DNA of 64,000 bases from an uncultured Actinomyces sp. GTDB taxonomy: Bacteria; Actinomycetota; Actinomycetes; Actinomycetales; Actinomycetaceae. This document shows, piece by piece, positions 46,934 to 55,414 of this stretch; position 1 is the stretch's first letter, and every line of letters starts with the position of its first letter. Position numbers and translations under genes: made by a program. The notes below the pieces were generated by a model, which did not search any database, had not been told where the DNA came from, and saw only the letters and a list, made by a program, of their open reading frames with translations. The stretch spans positions 15,616 through 79,615 of the forward strand of contig CALLSD010000026.1 in assembly GCA_938014245.1 (NCBI GenBank). The letters are read 5' to 3'.

Positions 46934-48184
46934 TTAGAATGAACGATCGTTCGCTTGAGGGTAATACCGATGGAACTTGCGATAGTGGTTGAGCTTTTGC
47001 AGATGCAAAGTGACCGATCGGCGAAGATCCCTATCACGCGAGTAGAACAGCGGGTCAAATCGCTTTCCACTACGAATCAAACCACGCACCCGTTTCGCGA
47101 GCTCGGGATCGCGTAGGTAGCGCATGAGCAGACGATCGGGAACCATCGAGTACAAGATCTCCTCGTGGACCTCATCGCGCTCCCGTGAAAGACCTTTAAC
47201 TAAGTCGTCAACCATCGGAATCATTGGGTTGTGCCCAGCGGCGGTCATGTACCAGCTGTTACGACCAATTCGCGGATTGACTTCGAAGAAGAGCGCCCGT
47301 CCATCGCGTGGATCGATTTTCACGTCAAAATTCGCAAACCCACGGTAGTTGGCAGCTTCGAGAATACGCTGAGCATCCGCCCACAACTGTGGGAAAGATT
47401 CAGTAATCATGGCAACCGGATTACCGATCATGGTCGGAGCATGGTCTTCAAGAAGCACGCGCGCTGACCCGATCAGCGTCATGCGTCCCTTCGAGTCCAC
47501 ATACGCGGTCACCGAGCGCATCTGCGTGTTGTCACCAGGAATCAGCTCCTGAACAACGAAGTCTCCCTTAAAACCGACCTCTCCCAAACGTGCCCACAGT
47601 TCATCGAGTTCTTGGGCACTCTCGACAAACCAGATCTTGCGCTTTCCTTCGAATTCCAGCCCGTCGTAGTCATTACCTCGAGCAGCTTTAGCGACCACGG
47701 GAAAGGCAAAGGGAATCTTAGGCGCAACCCAGGCCTCGGCAGTGGAGAAATCACGGAAAGAAACAACGACGGTTGCCGGTGTAGGAACGCCCAAATCGTT
47801 GCATAAGCGAGCGAATGCCCCCTTGTCGGTCACATAGTCAATAACTTCCATGGAGGGGAAGGGCAATGCGTAATGAGCGCTGAGCGCATCCCAATTCCTC
47901 GCGACGAACTCGGAATGGAGGTCATGATTGGCGACCAGAACCAAGGCACGATCAGAATAGGTTGATGCAATGCGCATCAAAGTCTCAAGCAAAACCTCAT
48001 CTGAAGCATGCGCAATGATCGGCTCGACATGGCAAAACGACGAGCGCGCGATTGAAACCGTCGGAGCATGGGAAAGGACGATCGAAGTAGCCCCGTAGGC
48101 CTCGTGGAAAGAACGCGCCAAAGCGTAGACTCCAAAATCTCCGCCCAAAAGAACAGGCTGCACAGGAGCGTCGGCCACAGTCAT
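46934..48184 (-). CDS. ATP-grasp carboxylate-amine ligase
   Basis: A 416-residue ATP-grasp enzyme with an N-terminal Rossmann-like part (VLLGGDFGVYALARSFHEAYG), the ATP-binding lid (PVVAKAARGNDYDGLEFEGK), VVQELIPGDNTQMRSVTAYV and the metal-binding end segment ALFFEVNPRIGRNSWYM. It is like the carboxylate-amine ligases of actinobacteria and, more distantly, D-aspartate ligases that build peptidoglycan cross-bridges. Because it lies immediately before a FemX-like gene, a cell-wall role is the best guess. The start is the ATG at 48184; the frame upstream reads through a hairpin and is rejected. Confidence 0.82.
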   Translation of the reverse strand: MTVADAPVQPVLLGGDFGVYALARSFHEAYGATSIVLSHAPTVSIARSSFCHVEPIIAHASDEVLLETLMRIASTYSDRALVLVANHDLHSEFVARNWDALSAHYALPFPSMEVIDYVTDKGAFARLCNDLGVPTPATVVVSFRDFSTAEAWVAPKIPFAFPVVAKAARGNDYDGLEFEGKRKIWFVESAQELDELWARLGEVGFKGDFVVQELIPGDNTQMRSVTAYVDSKGRMTLIGSARVLLEDHAPTMIGNPVAMITESFPQLWADAQRILEAANYRGFANFDVKIDPRDGRALFFEVNPRIGRNSWYMTAAGHNPMIPMVDDLVKGLSRERDEVHEEILYSMVPDRLLMRYLRDPELAKRVRGLIRSGKRFDPLFYSRDRDLRRSVTLHLQKLNHYRKFHRYYPQANDRSF

Positions 48185-48207
48185 CGTTTCTCTTTCGCTC
48201 GATAGAG

Positions 48208-48240
48208 GTGAACCCCTCCAGCATAGCGGAAGGGGTTCAC
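48208..48240 (-). terminator. Hairpin closing the suf operon
   Basis: GTGAACCCCT and AGGGGTTCAC make a ten-base-pair perfect stem, extended inward by CC/GG, in the 74-base gap between the SufT-like stop and the ATP-grasp start. A T-run is lacking, so it may act as a partial terminator or separate the suf mRNA from the ligase mRNA. Confidence 0.6.
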
Positions 48241-48258
48241 ACACAGGGGACTACGCGC

Positions 48259-48726
48259 TCAGACGTTAAAGCCGATCGCGCGAAGCTGTTCGCGTCCGTC
48301 GCTGGTGATTCGGTCCGGCCCCCAGGCCGGCATCCACACCCAATTGATCAGAACATCGTTGGAAAGCGGAGCTAACACCATCTGAGCTTGACGTTCGATC
48401 ACATCGGTCAAGGGGCAAGCAGCGGAGGTCAGCGTCATATCAATGACAACGGCATCATTGGACGAGATGTTGATCCCATAGACCAAGCCAAGGTCAACAA
48501 TATTGATCCCAAGTTCGGGGTCAATGACATCCTTGAGCGCCTCTAGGACATCGACTCCAGCGACAGTCCCATCTTCTCTGATATCAGTGCCCTCAATATT
48601 GAAAATGTTCCCAGGAGCGGGCGCATCACTGTGAGAGGCAGCTGACTCTGGCAGAGCCGAGGCCGCAGGAGCAAAGCGTTGCTCAACGGCATCGTTTTGT
48701 GCCATCGGGTTGGAAGAAGTATCCAT
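48259..48726 (-). CDS. sufT: SufT-like metal-sulfur cluster assembly protein (MIP18/DUF59)
   Basis: A 155-residue protein with a disordered acidic N-terminus (about 1-45) followed by the MIP18/DUF59 domain: ALKDVIDPELGINIVDLGLVYG, MTLTSAACPLTDVIERQ with the conserved Cys, and WVWMPAWGPDRIT. Such proteins assist Fe-S cluster maturation. The ATG shares a base with the sufU stop (TAATG), so it is the last gene of the suf operon. Confidence 0.9.
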   Translation of the reverse strand: MDTSSNPMAQNDAVEQRFAPAASALPESAASHSDAPAPGNIFNIEGTDIREDGTVAGVDVLEALKDVIDPELGINIVDLGLVYGINISSNDAVVIDMTLTSAACPLTDVIERQAQMVLAPLSNDVLINWVWMPAWGPDRITSDGREQLRAIGFNV

Positions 48727-49193
48727 TACTCGTTTTCTCCTGCAATATCGGTTCCAAGCTGAGCGAGAGCATCGCGCAGCGCATACCAGCCAAGAAGCGC
48801 ACACTTGACACGATTGGGGAACTGAGAAGTTCCCTCCAAGGCAGCGGCGTCTTCTAATAGGTCCAAAGTGTCTTCATCCACGCCTTGCCCTCGTGAATGC
48901 ATCATTGTTTCCATCGCGGAATAGAGCTCACGTACTCGAGCAAGATCCGCACCTGCAACCATGTCAGAAAGCATCGAGAGGGATGCCTGAGAGATCGAAC
49001 AGCCGTCCCCATCCCACGCTAAGGACTCGATGACACCGGAGTCACTCAGTGTCACGCCCAAGGTCGTTTCGTCTCCGCAGGTTGGATTGACCTGATGAGA
49101 AGAGGCGGATAACTCAGTGGGATTACCGCAGCCGTGACGCTCACGAGCATGATCGAGAATCACCTGCTGGTACATCTGTTCCAAGCTTGACAT
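48726..49193 (-). CDS. sufU: SufU, zinc-dependent sulfur acceptor of SufS
   Basis: A 155-residue IscU-like protein of the Gram-positive SufU class that takes persulfide sulfur from SufS. The three conserved cysteines are in VNPTCGD, DGCSISQAS and RVKCALLGW, and the 18-20 residue insertion typical of SufU relative to IscU is present between the last two. The start is the ATG at 49193, overlapping the sufS stop by ATGA with GGAGG upstream. Confidence 0.94.
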   Translation of the reverse strand: MSSLEQMYQQVILDHARERHGCGNPTELSASSHQVNPTCGDETTLGVTLSDSGVIESLAWDGDGCSISQASLSMLSDMVAGADLARVRELYSAMETMMHSRGQGVDEDTLDLLEDAAALEGTSQFPNRVKCALLGWYALRDALAQLGTDIAGENE

Positions 49194-50470
49194 CAGCAAC
49201 CTCCAAAATAGGAACGAACCTGGCCAAGTGCTTCAATAAAACGGTCGACCTCTTCACGTGTCGTAGTCGGCCCGATTGAGGCGCGCGACGAAGAACGAAC
49301 ACCAAAGAAGCTATGAAGCGGAATCGCGCAGTGATGGCCGACTCGCACCGCAACATCATGAGAATCAAGAACTTGACCCACATCATGAGGATGAACTCCA
49401 TCAACGGCGAAAGCAACAACACCGATACGTTCAAATTCTGAGCCGGGCCCAAGAACACGTACTCCGTCGATTCCGCTAATTCCGTCAAGCATGTAGGCGG
49501 TTAAAACGCGCTCGTGTTCGGCAACGCGGTCCATGCCAATAGCGGATAGGTATCGCAGCGCCGCACTCCAGCCAACAATTTGAGCGATGGGCTGGCTACC
49601 AGCTTCAAATCGTTCAGGAGCCGGCATGAAACTCGAGCTCTCCATAGTGACGTTTTCGATCATTGAACCACCGGTGAGAACCGGAGGCATCGCGTCGAGG
49701 AGCTCTCTCTTGCCCCAAAGCGCGCCGACTCCCGTTGGGCCGAGCATCTTATGCGAAGAAAAGACGGCGAAATCGACGCCCAAGTCGCGAACGTTGATTG
49801 GCATGTGTGCACTGGACTGACAGGTATCCAAGAGAACCAAAGCACCGCACTCGCGTGCCCGAGAAACAATTTGGTTCACGGGCGAGACAGCACCGGTCAC
49901 ATTTGAGACATGGGTAAAGGCGACCAGTCGCGTACGCTCGTTGATGACATCGAGTGTATCGGTATCGATTCGTCCGTCCTCATGCAAATCAAGCCAGCGC
50001 AGTTCGGCACCGGTTGCCTGACACAACTGCTGCCAGGGAACAAGGTTCGCATGGTGTTCAGCCCTGGTTACGACAATGCGATCCCCCGGAGCGAGCGCAA
50101 GAGGGTTGCCTGCGCTCTCCGCCAGCCCAGTCGCATTGCGAATCGCCAAGGCCACAAGATTAATCGCCTCGGTTGCATTCTTCGTCCACACGATTTCGTC
50201 GGCTCTCGCACCGATAAAGCTGGCAAGGACCGAGCGACCTTCTTCAAAAGCGGCAGTTGATTCATCGCCAAGGAGGTGAGTCCCCCGATGCACTGCCCCA
50301 TTAGTCGAGCGATAAAACTCAGTGATCGCTTCAATCACTGGTGTCGGCTTTTGTGAAGTCGCACTGAAATCGAGATAAGCGATCGCCTGGCCGCCGCGGC
50401 CGACACGTCCCAAGATGGGAAAGTCGGCACGCAGGCGGCTCAGCTCACGAAGCGAAAAATCTTCAGACAC
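49193..50470 (-). CDS. sufS: Cysteine desulfurase SufS
   Basis: PLP-dependent class V enzyme that takes sulfur from cysteine for Fe-S assembly, 425 residues. PLP-binding Lys241 is in SSHKMLGPTGVGAL, the Asp/Gln region is LVLLDTCQSSAH, His140 lies in AEHHANLVPWQ, and the active Cys381 in RVGHHCAIPLH. It is nine bases after sufC and coupled to sufU. Confidence 0.97.
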   Translation of the reverse strand: MSEDFSLRELSRLRADFPILGRVGRGGQAIAYLDFSATSQKPTPVIEAITEFYRSTNGAVHRGTHLLGDESTAAFEEGRSVLASFIGARADEIVWTKNATEAINLVALAIRNATGLAESAGNPLALAPGDRIVVTRAEHHANLVPWQQLCQATGAELRWLDLHEDGRIDTDTLDVINERTRLVAFTHVSNVTGAVSPVNQIVSRARECGALVLLDTCQSSAHMPINVRDLGVDFAVFSSHKMLGPTGVGALWGKRELLDAMPPVLTGGSMIENVTMESSSFMPAPERFEAGSQPIAQIVGWSAALRYLSAIGMDRVAEHERVLTAYMLDGISGIDGVRVLGPGSEFERIGVVAFAVDGVHPHDVGQVLDSHDVAVRVGHHCAIPLHSFFGVRSSSRASIGPTTTREEVDRFIEALGQVRSYFGGC

Positions 50471-50479
50471 GGATCAGGG

Positions 50480-51232
50480 TCACTTCTCCAAGTAGGAATC
50501 GTAGCCGTTCTCTTCAAGCTCATCGGCCAGTTCAGGACCACCCTGCGCAGCAACCTGACCGTTCACGAAGACGTGAACATGGCTGGGCTTGATGTAGCGC
50601 AAAATGCGAGTGTAGTGGGTGATGAGCATGACGCCGCAACCGGTGTTTCCATGGACGCGGTTCACGCCTTCAGAGACGATACGCAAGGCATCAACGTCAA
50701 GACCGGAGTCAGTCTCATCCAAAATCGCGAAGGAAGGCTTGAGGAGCTCCATCTGCAGGATCTCGAGGCGCTTCTTTTCACCACCGGAGAAACCGACGTT
50801 GACATCACGTTCGGCGAAGCTGGGATCCATGCGCAGGTTTTCCATTGCCTGGTTGACGTCCTTGACCCAGTGACGCAGCTGAGGCGCTTGGCCGTCGATG
50901 GCGGTCTTGGCGGTACGCAGGAAGTTCGAGACGGAGACGCCCGCAACCTCGACCGGGTACTGCATTGCCAAGAAGAGGCCCGCCTTGGCGCGCTCATCGA
51001 CGCTCATGTCAAGAATCGAGGCGTCATCGAGGTAGGCTTCACCGCTGGTGATCTCGTAGGCGGGGTGCCCCGCGAGAGCATAAGCCAAGGTGGACTTACC
51101 AGAGCCATTGGGGCCCATGATTGCGTGAATCTCACCGGAGTTAATGGTCAGATTAACGCCCTTCAAAATTTCCTTCGGGCCTTCAGCGGTCTCAACCGAT
51201 GCGTGAAGGTCTTTAATCGTCAAAGTCGACAT
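50480..51232 (-). CDS. sufC: Fe-S assembly ATPase SufC
   Basis: ABC-type ATPase that drives the SufBCD scaffold, 250 residues. Walker A is MGPNGSGKSTLAYALAGHP, the signature is FSGGEKKRLEILQMELL, Walker B is FAILDETDSGLD and the switch His lies in LITHYTRIL. The start is the ATG at 51232 with GAGGAG eight bases upstream. Two short inverted repeats lie in the 62-base gap between sufD and sufC. Confidence 0.97.
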   Translation of the reverse strand: MSTLTIKDLHASVETAEGPKEILKGVNLTINSGEIHAIMGPNGSGKSTLAYALAGHPAYEITSGEAYLDDASILDMSVDERAKAGLFLAMQYPVEVAGVSVSNFLRTAKTAIDGQAPQLRHWVKDVNQAMENLRMDPSFAERDVNVGFSGGEKKRLEILQMELLKPSFAILDETDSGLDVDALRIVSEGVNRVHGNTGCGVMLITHYTRILRYIKPSHVHVFVNGQVAAQGGPELADELEENGYDSYLEK

Positions 51233-51247
51233 TGTTATTCTCCTCTT

Positions 51248-51282
51248 CGGCGCTAGACGCCGCACTGTAGTTCTCGTACTAC
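51248..51282 (-). other. Two consecutive small hairpins between sufD and sufC
   Basis: CGGCG-N5-CGCCG (51248-51262) and GTAGT-N6-ACTAC (51267-51282) stand in the only sizeable gap inside the suf operon, just ahead of the sufC ribosome site. They may be mRNA processing or stability elements, which is inference only. Confidence 0.35.
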
Positions 51283-51294
51283 TGTCGTGTAGCC

Positions 51295-52476
51295 TCAGGC
51301 GCCAAGAGCGGCGCGTTCCAGTTCCTTTTCGATGGCGTTCATCAGGTGTTCCTGCACCTGGGGCACGCCGATTTGCTCAATGAGTTCGGCAAAGAAGCCT
51401 CGCACGACCAGACGACGCGCATCGGCCTCGGCAATTCCGCGGCTCATGAGATAGAAGAGTTGTTCATCATCGAAGCGTCCCGTTGCCGAGGCGTGGCCTG
51501 CTCCGATGATTTCACCGTTCTCGATCTCCAGGTTCGGGACAGAGTCTGCCTTCGCACCTTCACTGAGCACAAGATTGCGGTTGAGCTCGTAGGTATCGGT
51601 TCCATCGGCAGCTTCACGAATGAGGCAGTCCCCGATCCACACCGAGTGAGCGTCTTTCCCTTGCAACGCACCCTTGTAGGTCACGCGAGAGTAGCAATTA
51701 GGCTGCGAATGATCAACGAATACTCGGTGTTCCAAGTGCTGACCCGAATCAACGAAGTACAGGCCGAGCATGGTGAGCTCGCCGCCGGGGCCTCGGTAAT
51801 CGGTGTCGGAGCAGATACGCACTAAGTCGCCACCCAAGGTCACGATGATGTGACGGACCTTCGCGTCGCGTCCGATCGCAATACGGTGGTTGGAGGCGTG
51901 CAGGAATTCATCATCCCATTCTTGAATGGAAACGATCGTAAGGTCCGAGGCGTCACCTGCCTCGATCTCAACGGTCTGATTGAGCGCGCCATGCCCGCCG
52001 CCTCGATGATTCATGACAATGGTGGCGACCGATTGCGACTCGACGCGAAGGGCTAGATGCTGGACTCGAGTCGCCTCGTCTCCATCAATGTCAATCATGA
52101 TCGGAGCCGATAGCTCGGTCTTCTTCGGAACCGTAACAATCTGTGCGCTTGTGAAGGCGTTCCATGCCACAACCGAAGTACGGTCTCCGGGCGCAAGCAC
52201 GCTACCAAGACGTTGATCATCACGAGTAACTTCTTCAACAAGGACTTCTTCGGGAGCATCGATACGCACACCCAAAGATTCAGACTCAAAGTTCTGAGTT
52301 TCGAAGAGTTTCTCAATGCGACGCATTGGAGTAAAACGCCAGTCTTCTTCACGTCCGTGAGGGACGGCGATATCGCTCAGCGAAAACGAGGTCGGGCGAT
52401 CTCCACGCGAGGAATGTGCCACCGGGGCTCCCGCTCCATGAGAATGCGGACGGGCCATGGTCTCTTGGGTCGTCAT
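51295..52476 (-). CDS. sufD: Fe-S cluster assembly protein SufD
   Basis: Beta-helix scaffold partner of SufB and SufC, 393 residues. The N-terminus has GREEDWRFTPMRR, the core has the right-handed beta-helix and the C-terminus matches the SufB/SufD ending: GHASATGRFDDEQLFYLMSRGI and RRLVVRGFFAELIEQI. The ATG shares a base with the sufB stop (TGATG). Confidence 0.96.
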   Translation of the reverse strand: MTTQETMARPHSHGAGAPVAHSSRGDRPTSFSLSDIAVPHGREEDWRFTPMRRIEKLFETQNFESESLGVRIDAPEEVLVEEVTRDDQRLGSVLAPGDRTSVVAWNAFTSAQIVTVPKKTELSAPIMIDIDGDEATRVQHLALRVESQSVATIVMNHRGGGHGALNQTVEIEAGDASDLTIVSIQEWDDEFLHASNHRIAIGRDAKVRHIIVTLGGDLVRICSDTDYRGPGGELTMLGLYFVDSGQHLEHRVFVDHSQPNCYSRVTYKGALQGKDAHSVWIGDCLIREAADGTDTYELNRNLVLSEGAKADSVPNLEIENGEIIGAGHASATGRFDDEQLFYLMSRGIAEADARRLVVRGFFAELIEQIGVPQVQEHLMNAIEKELERAALGA

Positions 52477-53918
52477 CAGCCAACAGATCCTTCCATCTGC
52501 AATTCAATAAGTCGGTTCAATTCGAGGGCGTATTCCATAGGAAGTTCCTTGGCAATCGGCTCAACAAAGCCGCGCACGATGGTCGCCATGGCCTCGTTCT
52601 CATCCAAGCCGCGGCTCATCAGATAGAAAAGCTGGTCCGCAGACACCTTAGAGACCGTTGCCTCATGTCCCATTTCAACGTCGTCCGTGCGCACGTCGAC
52701 ATAGGGGTAGGTATCGGTACGCGAAACCTTGTCGACCAAAAGCGCATCACACAGAACATTCGACTTGGAATGACGTGCTCGCGCATTGATTTGCACGAGG
52801 CCACGGTAGGAGGTACGCCCACCGCCGCGAGAGACCGACTTTGAGACGATCGAAGAAGACGTATGCGGCGCCATGTGCACCATCTTTGCGCCTGTATCTT
52901 GCTGCTGCCCGGGACCGGCGAAGCCGATCGACAGGGTCTCGCCGCGGGCATGTTCACCCATGAGGAAGCATGCCGGGTACTTCATAGTGATGGCGGCACC
53001 CATATTGCCGTCAACCCATTCCATGGTTCCGCCCTCTTCAACCATGGCACGCTGAGTCACCAAGTTAAGGACGTTAGTCGACCAGTTCTGAACCGTCGTG
53101 TAGCGAACGCGAGCGCCCCTCTTAACGAAAATCTCGATGACACCGGAGTGCAAGGAATTCTCGTCATAAATCGGAGCGGTACAACCCTCAACATAGTGGA
53201 CGTAAGAACCCTCGTCCGCGATGATGAGCGTTCGTTCGAACTGTCCCATTGCCTGAGTGTTAATGCGGAAGTAGGCCTGCAGAGGAATGTTCACATGCAC
53301 ACCCGGCGGAACGTAGACGAAAGATCCACCCGACCACGCAGCTGTGTTGAGTGCAGAGAACTTGTTGTCACCGGAAGGAACACACTTACCGAAATATTCT
53401 TCGAAGATTTCGGGATGTTCACGCAGACCAGTGTCTGTGTCCGTGAAAATCACACCTTGACGTTCAAGATCTTCTTGAATCTGCTGGTAGACGACCTCGG
53501 ACTCATACTGAGCCGCGACACCCGAAACAAGGCGGTTCTTTTCGGCTTCTGGAATGCCCAGACGATCGTAGGTATCGCGAATTTCTTCAGGAAGGTCTTC
53601 CCAGTCATTAACCTGACGATCAGTCGGACGCACGTAGTACTTGAATGCATCGAAATCAACGTGCGACAAATCCGGACCCCAGGTGGGCATCGGCTTGCGT
53701 TCGAAGAGTTCCAACGCCTTGAGGCGGCGTTCACGCATCCACTGAGGTTCATCCTTTACATCGGAGATGTAACGAACGACCGACTCGTTGATCCCAAGAG
53801 GGACGTCTTTCGAATAGTCATCGTTATCGTGCCACCCATACTCATAGGCGCCGATGGAACTGATGATCTCATCGTCACTCAGAGTAGTTGCGTCGGTGAC
53901 CGGTGGTGACTGGGTCAT
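52476..53918 (-). CDS. sufB: Fe-S cluster assembly protein SufB
   Basis: Main scaffold subunit on which the cluster is built, 480 residues. Typical stretches are GKCVPSGDNKFSALNTAAWS, SFVYVPPGVHVNIPLQAYFR, YVEGCTAPIYDENSLHSGVI, NVLCDALLVD and MGHEATVSKVSADQLFYLMS. No intein is present, in contrast to mycobacterial SufB. The start is the ATG at 53918 with GAGGAA upstream; 38 bases separate it from sufR. Confidence 0.97.
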   Translation of the reverse strand: MTQSPPVTDATTLSDDEIISSIGAYEYGWHDNDDYSKDVPLGINESVVRYISDVKDEPQWMRERRLKALELFERKPMPTWGPDLSHVDFDAFKYYVRPTDRQVNDWEDLPEEIRDTYDRLGIPEAEKNRLVSGVAAQYESEVVYQQIQEDLERQGVIFTDTDTGLREHPEIFEEYFGKCVPSGDNKFSALNTAAWSGGSFVYVPPGVHVNIPLQAYFRINTQAMGQFERTLIIADEGSYVHYVEGCTAPIYDENSLHSGVIEIFVKRGARVRYTTVQNWSTNVLNLVTQRAMVEEGGTMEWVDGNMGAAITMKYPACFLMGEHARGETLSIGFAGPGQQQDTGAKMVHMAPHTSSSIVSKSVSRGGGRTSYRGLVQINARARHSKSNVLCDALLVDKVSRTDTYPYVDVRTDDVEMGHEATVSKVSADQLFYLMSRGLDENEAMATIVRGFVEPIAKELPMEYALELNRLIELQMEGSVG

Positions 53919-53956
53919 ATTTTTCCTCGTCAATTCGGTTATTTCTGGAGTGCGAG

Positions 53957-54649
53957 CTACTTGCGAAGAGCGGCTCGCGCTGCGGGTGAGATCACGGGCG
54001 TTGCCACAGGAATGTGGGTTGTACACACATGTTCTCCGCCTGCAAGGGTTGCAAGTCGTTGGACATGAACATTGAGTAGTCGCGAGAAAGCGGCAGTTTC
54101 AGCCTCACAGAGCTGCGGAAAGTCACCGGCAACTTGCCGGATCGGGCAGTGGCCTTGACACAGTTGCACAGCAAATCCGCCTCCGCCGATCTCTCGCACT
54201 GTTGCAGCGTAGCCATCAGCAGTCAGGGCGTCAGCAAGCGCTTGAGCGCGCAAGCGAGGGTCATGTCCAGCTTCGCGAACAGTCGAGGCGTAGCGCCTTT
54301 CAATTTCGCGCGAACGAGCAGCGGCAAAAGAGTCAATGGCTTCTCCCCCACCAACTTGCCCGAGATAACCCAATGCCTTGACGGCCAGGTCAGAGTAGCT
54401 ATCGGAAAGCTTTTCGTGAGCACGCGCGGTTGCGACGTAATGACGGGCCGGACGTCCCCTGCCGCGGCGACCAACCTGAGCAAACTCATGCTCTGCAATT
54501 TCACTGTCGGAAAGCAGAATCGTCAGGTGCCTGCGCACCGCAGCGGTTGTCAACCCAAGGATCCGTGCAATCGTTGATGCTGTGACGGGCCCCTTTTCGA
54601 CAACAAGATCACGCACCTGCTGCCGGGTGCGCGCATCACTGATTTCCAC
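53957..54649 (-). CDS. sufR: SufR-type Fe-S sensing transcriptional regulator
   Basis: A 230-residue DeoR/ArsR-like winged-helix repressor heading the suf operon. The N-terminal helix-turn-helix is TASTIARILGLTTAAVRRHL, with a basic wing VGRRGRGRPARHY. Four cysteines near the C-terminus (LCQGHCPIRQVAGDFPQLCE and HVCTTHIP; about positions 164, 168, 181, 209) can bind a [4Fe-4S] cluster, as in cyanobacterial and mycobacterial SufR. The start is taken as GTG at 54649, five bases after GGAGG; a TTG four codons earlier is also in frame. Likely represses its own operon when clusters are sufficient. Confidence 0.93.
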   Translation of the reverse strand: MEISDARTRQQVRDLVVEKGPVTASTIARILGLTTAAVRRHLTILLSDSEIAEHEFAQVGRRGRGRPARHYVATARAHEKLSDSYSDLAVKALGYLGQVGGGEAIDSFAAARSREIERRYASTVREAGHDPRLRAQALADALTADGYAATVREIGGGGFAVQLCQGHCPIRQVAGDFPQLCEAETAAFSRLLNVHVQRLATLAGGEHVCTTHIPVATPVISPAARAALRK

Positions 54650-54697
54650 GCTGCCCTCCAAGCGAATCTACATTCACAACTCTTGAATCTCAGGAAA

Positions 54698-54703
54698 ATC
54701 ATA
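54698..54703 (-). promoter_or_regulatory. Candidate -10 element of the suf operon
   Basis: TATGAT on the minus strand, about 49 bases before the sufR GTG. A -35 match is poor, as expected for a regulated promoter; the region 17-18 bases upstream lies inside the GCAAC-N6-GTTGC inverted repeat. Confidence 0.5.
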
Positions 54704-54713
54704 CGCTCTTTAA

Positions 54714-54729
54714 GCAACATTTTCGTTGC
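54714..54729. promoter_or_regulatory. Candidate SufR operator (GCAAC-N6-GTTGC)
   Basis: A perfect inverted repeat, GCAAC then ATTTTC then GTTGC, lies 65 bases ahead of sufR and 10-25 bases upstream of the candidate -10. It contains the CAAC-N6-GTTG motif reported for cyanobacterial SufR. A second inverted repeat, ATTCA-N7-TGAAT, lies at 54672-54688 between the -10 and the start codon. The match to a known motif and the position support an autoregulatory operator; binding is inferred. Confidence 0.65.
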
Positions 54730-54787
54730 GAAATACCCGGTAGAACAGGCGACTCATGTCACAGAATTTGGGCCGAAGGTCCTGAAT

Positions 54788-55405
54788 CTATCGAAGCCAA
54801 GGGGATGATACCCCTCTGAGTTCCCATCCGCGCCTGCGTGCTGCTTCGGTTGCAAGAACAGCGCAGACCGTCGAGGCGTTGTGCAAACGCCCCTGCAATG
54901 CCGCAGTGACGGCATCATCGAGCTTGACCCACTGATATTCGAAATCAGCCTCTTCATCTTCTCGATCGAAGGGAGTCTGTGTCTGTGAGAGCTCGCGTGC
55001 GAGGAAAATACGGATCGATTCCGACGAGCAGCCCGGGGAATTAAAGATATCCAGGAGAACATCCCATTGCTCCGCAACAAGGTCTGCCTCTTCGGCGAGT
55101 TCTCGCTGAGCTCCAACCAGCGGGTCTTCTCCCGGAATGTCGAGGAGTCCAGCCGGTACTTCCCATAGCTTGGCGCCGACCGGGTGACGGTACTGACGTT
55201 CGAGGAGAATCTCTTCTTCTCCCCCGTCACCGCGAAGAGCGACGATAACGACCGCCCCCGGATGAGACATGTACTCGCGAAGGATCGGTTCCTGTGCTTC
55301 ATTCAGGACTAATTCGTCGCGCTGAATACCGAAAACCTTTCCAGAAAAAACCTCGCGCGACGAAAGAGTCTGAACGGGAACGTGTTGGTCACGAATCTCA
55401 GTCAT
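54788..55405 (-). CDS. NUDIX hydrolase, ADP-ribose pyrophosphatase type
   Basis: A 205-residue NUDIX enzyme with PGAVVIVALR, the box GLLDIPGEDPLVGAQRELAE to EEADLVAE and the downstream FNSPGCSSESIRIFLAREL typical of ADP-ribose pyrophosphatases (the SPG motif). Hydrolyses ADP-ribose to AMP and ribose 5-phosphate in known members. The ATG at 55405 has GAGGA seven bases upstream. It follows the SteB-like gene as in many actinobacteria. Confidence 0.93.
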   Translation of the reverse strand: MTEIRDQHVPVQTLSSREVFSGKVFGIQRDELVLNEAQEPILREYMSHPGAVVIVALRGDGGEEEILLERQYRHPVGAKLWEVPAGLLDIPGEDPLVGAQRELAEEADLVAEQWDVLLDIFNSPGCSSESIRIFLARELSQTQTPFDREDEEADFEYQWVKLDDAVTAALQGRLHNASTVCAVLATEAARRRGWELRGVSSPWLR

Positions 55406-55414
55406 GGTCATTCC

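Noticed and set aside
52863..53909. A 348-codon open frame on the plus strand opposite sufB
   Set aside because: sufB is unmistakable on the minus strand; the antisense frame is a by-product of its codon use.
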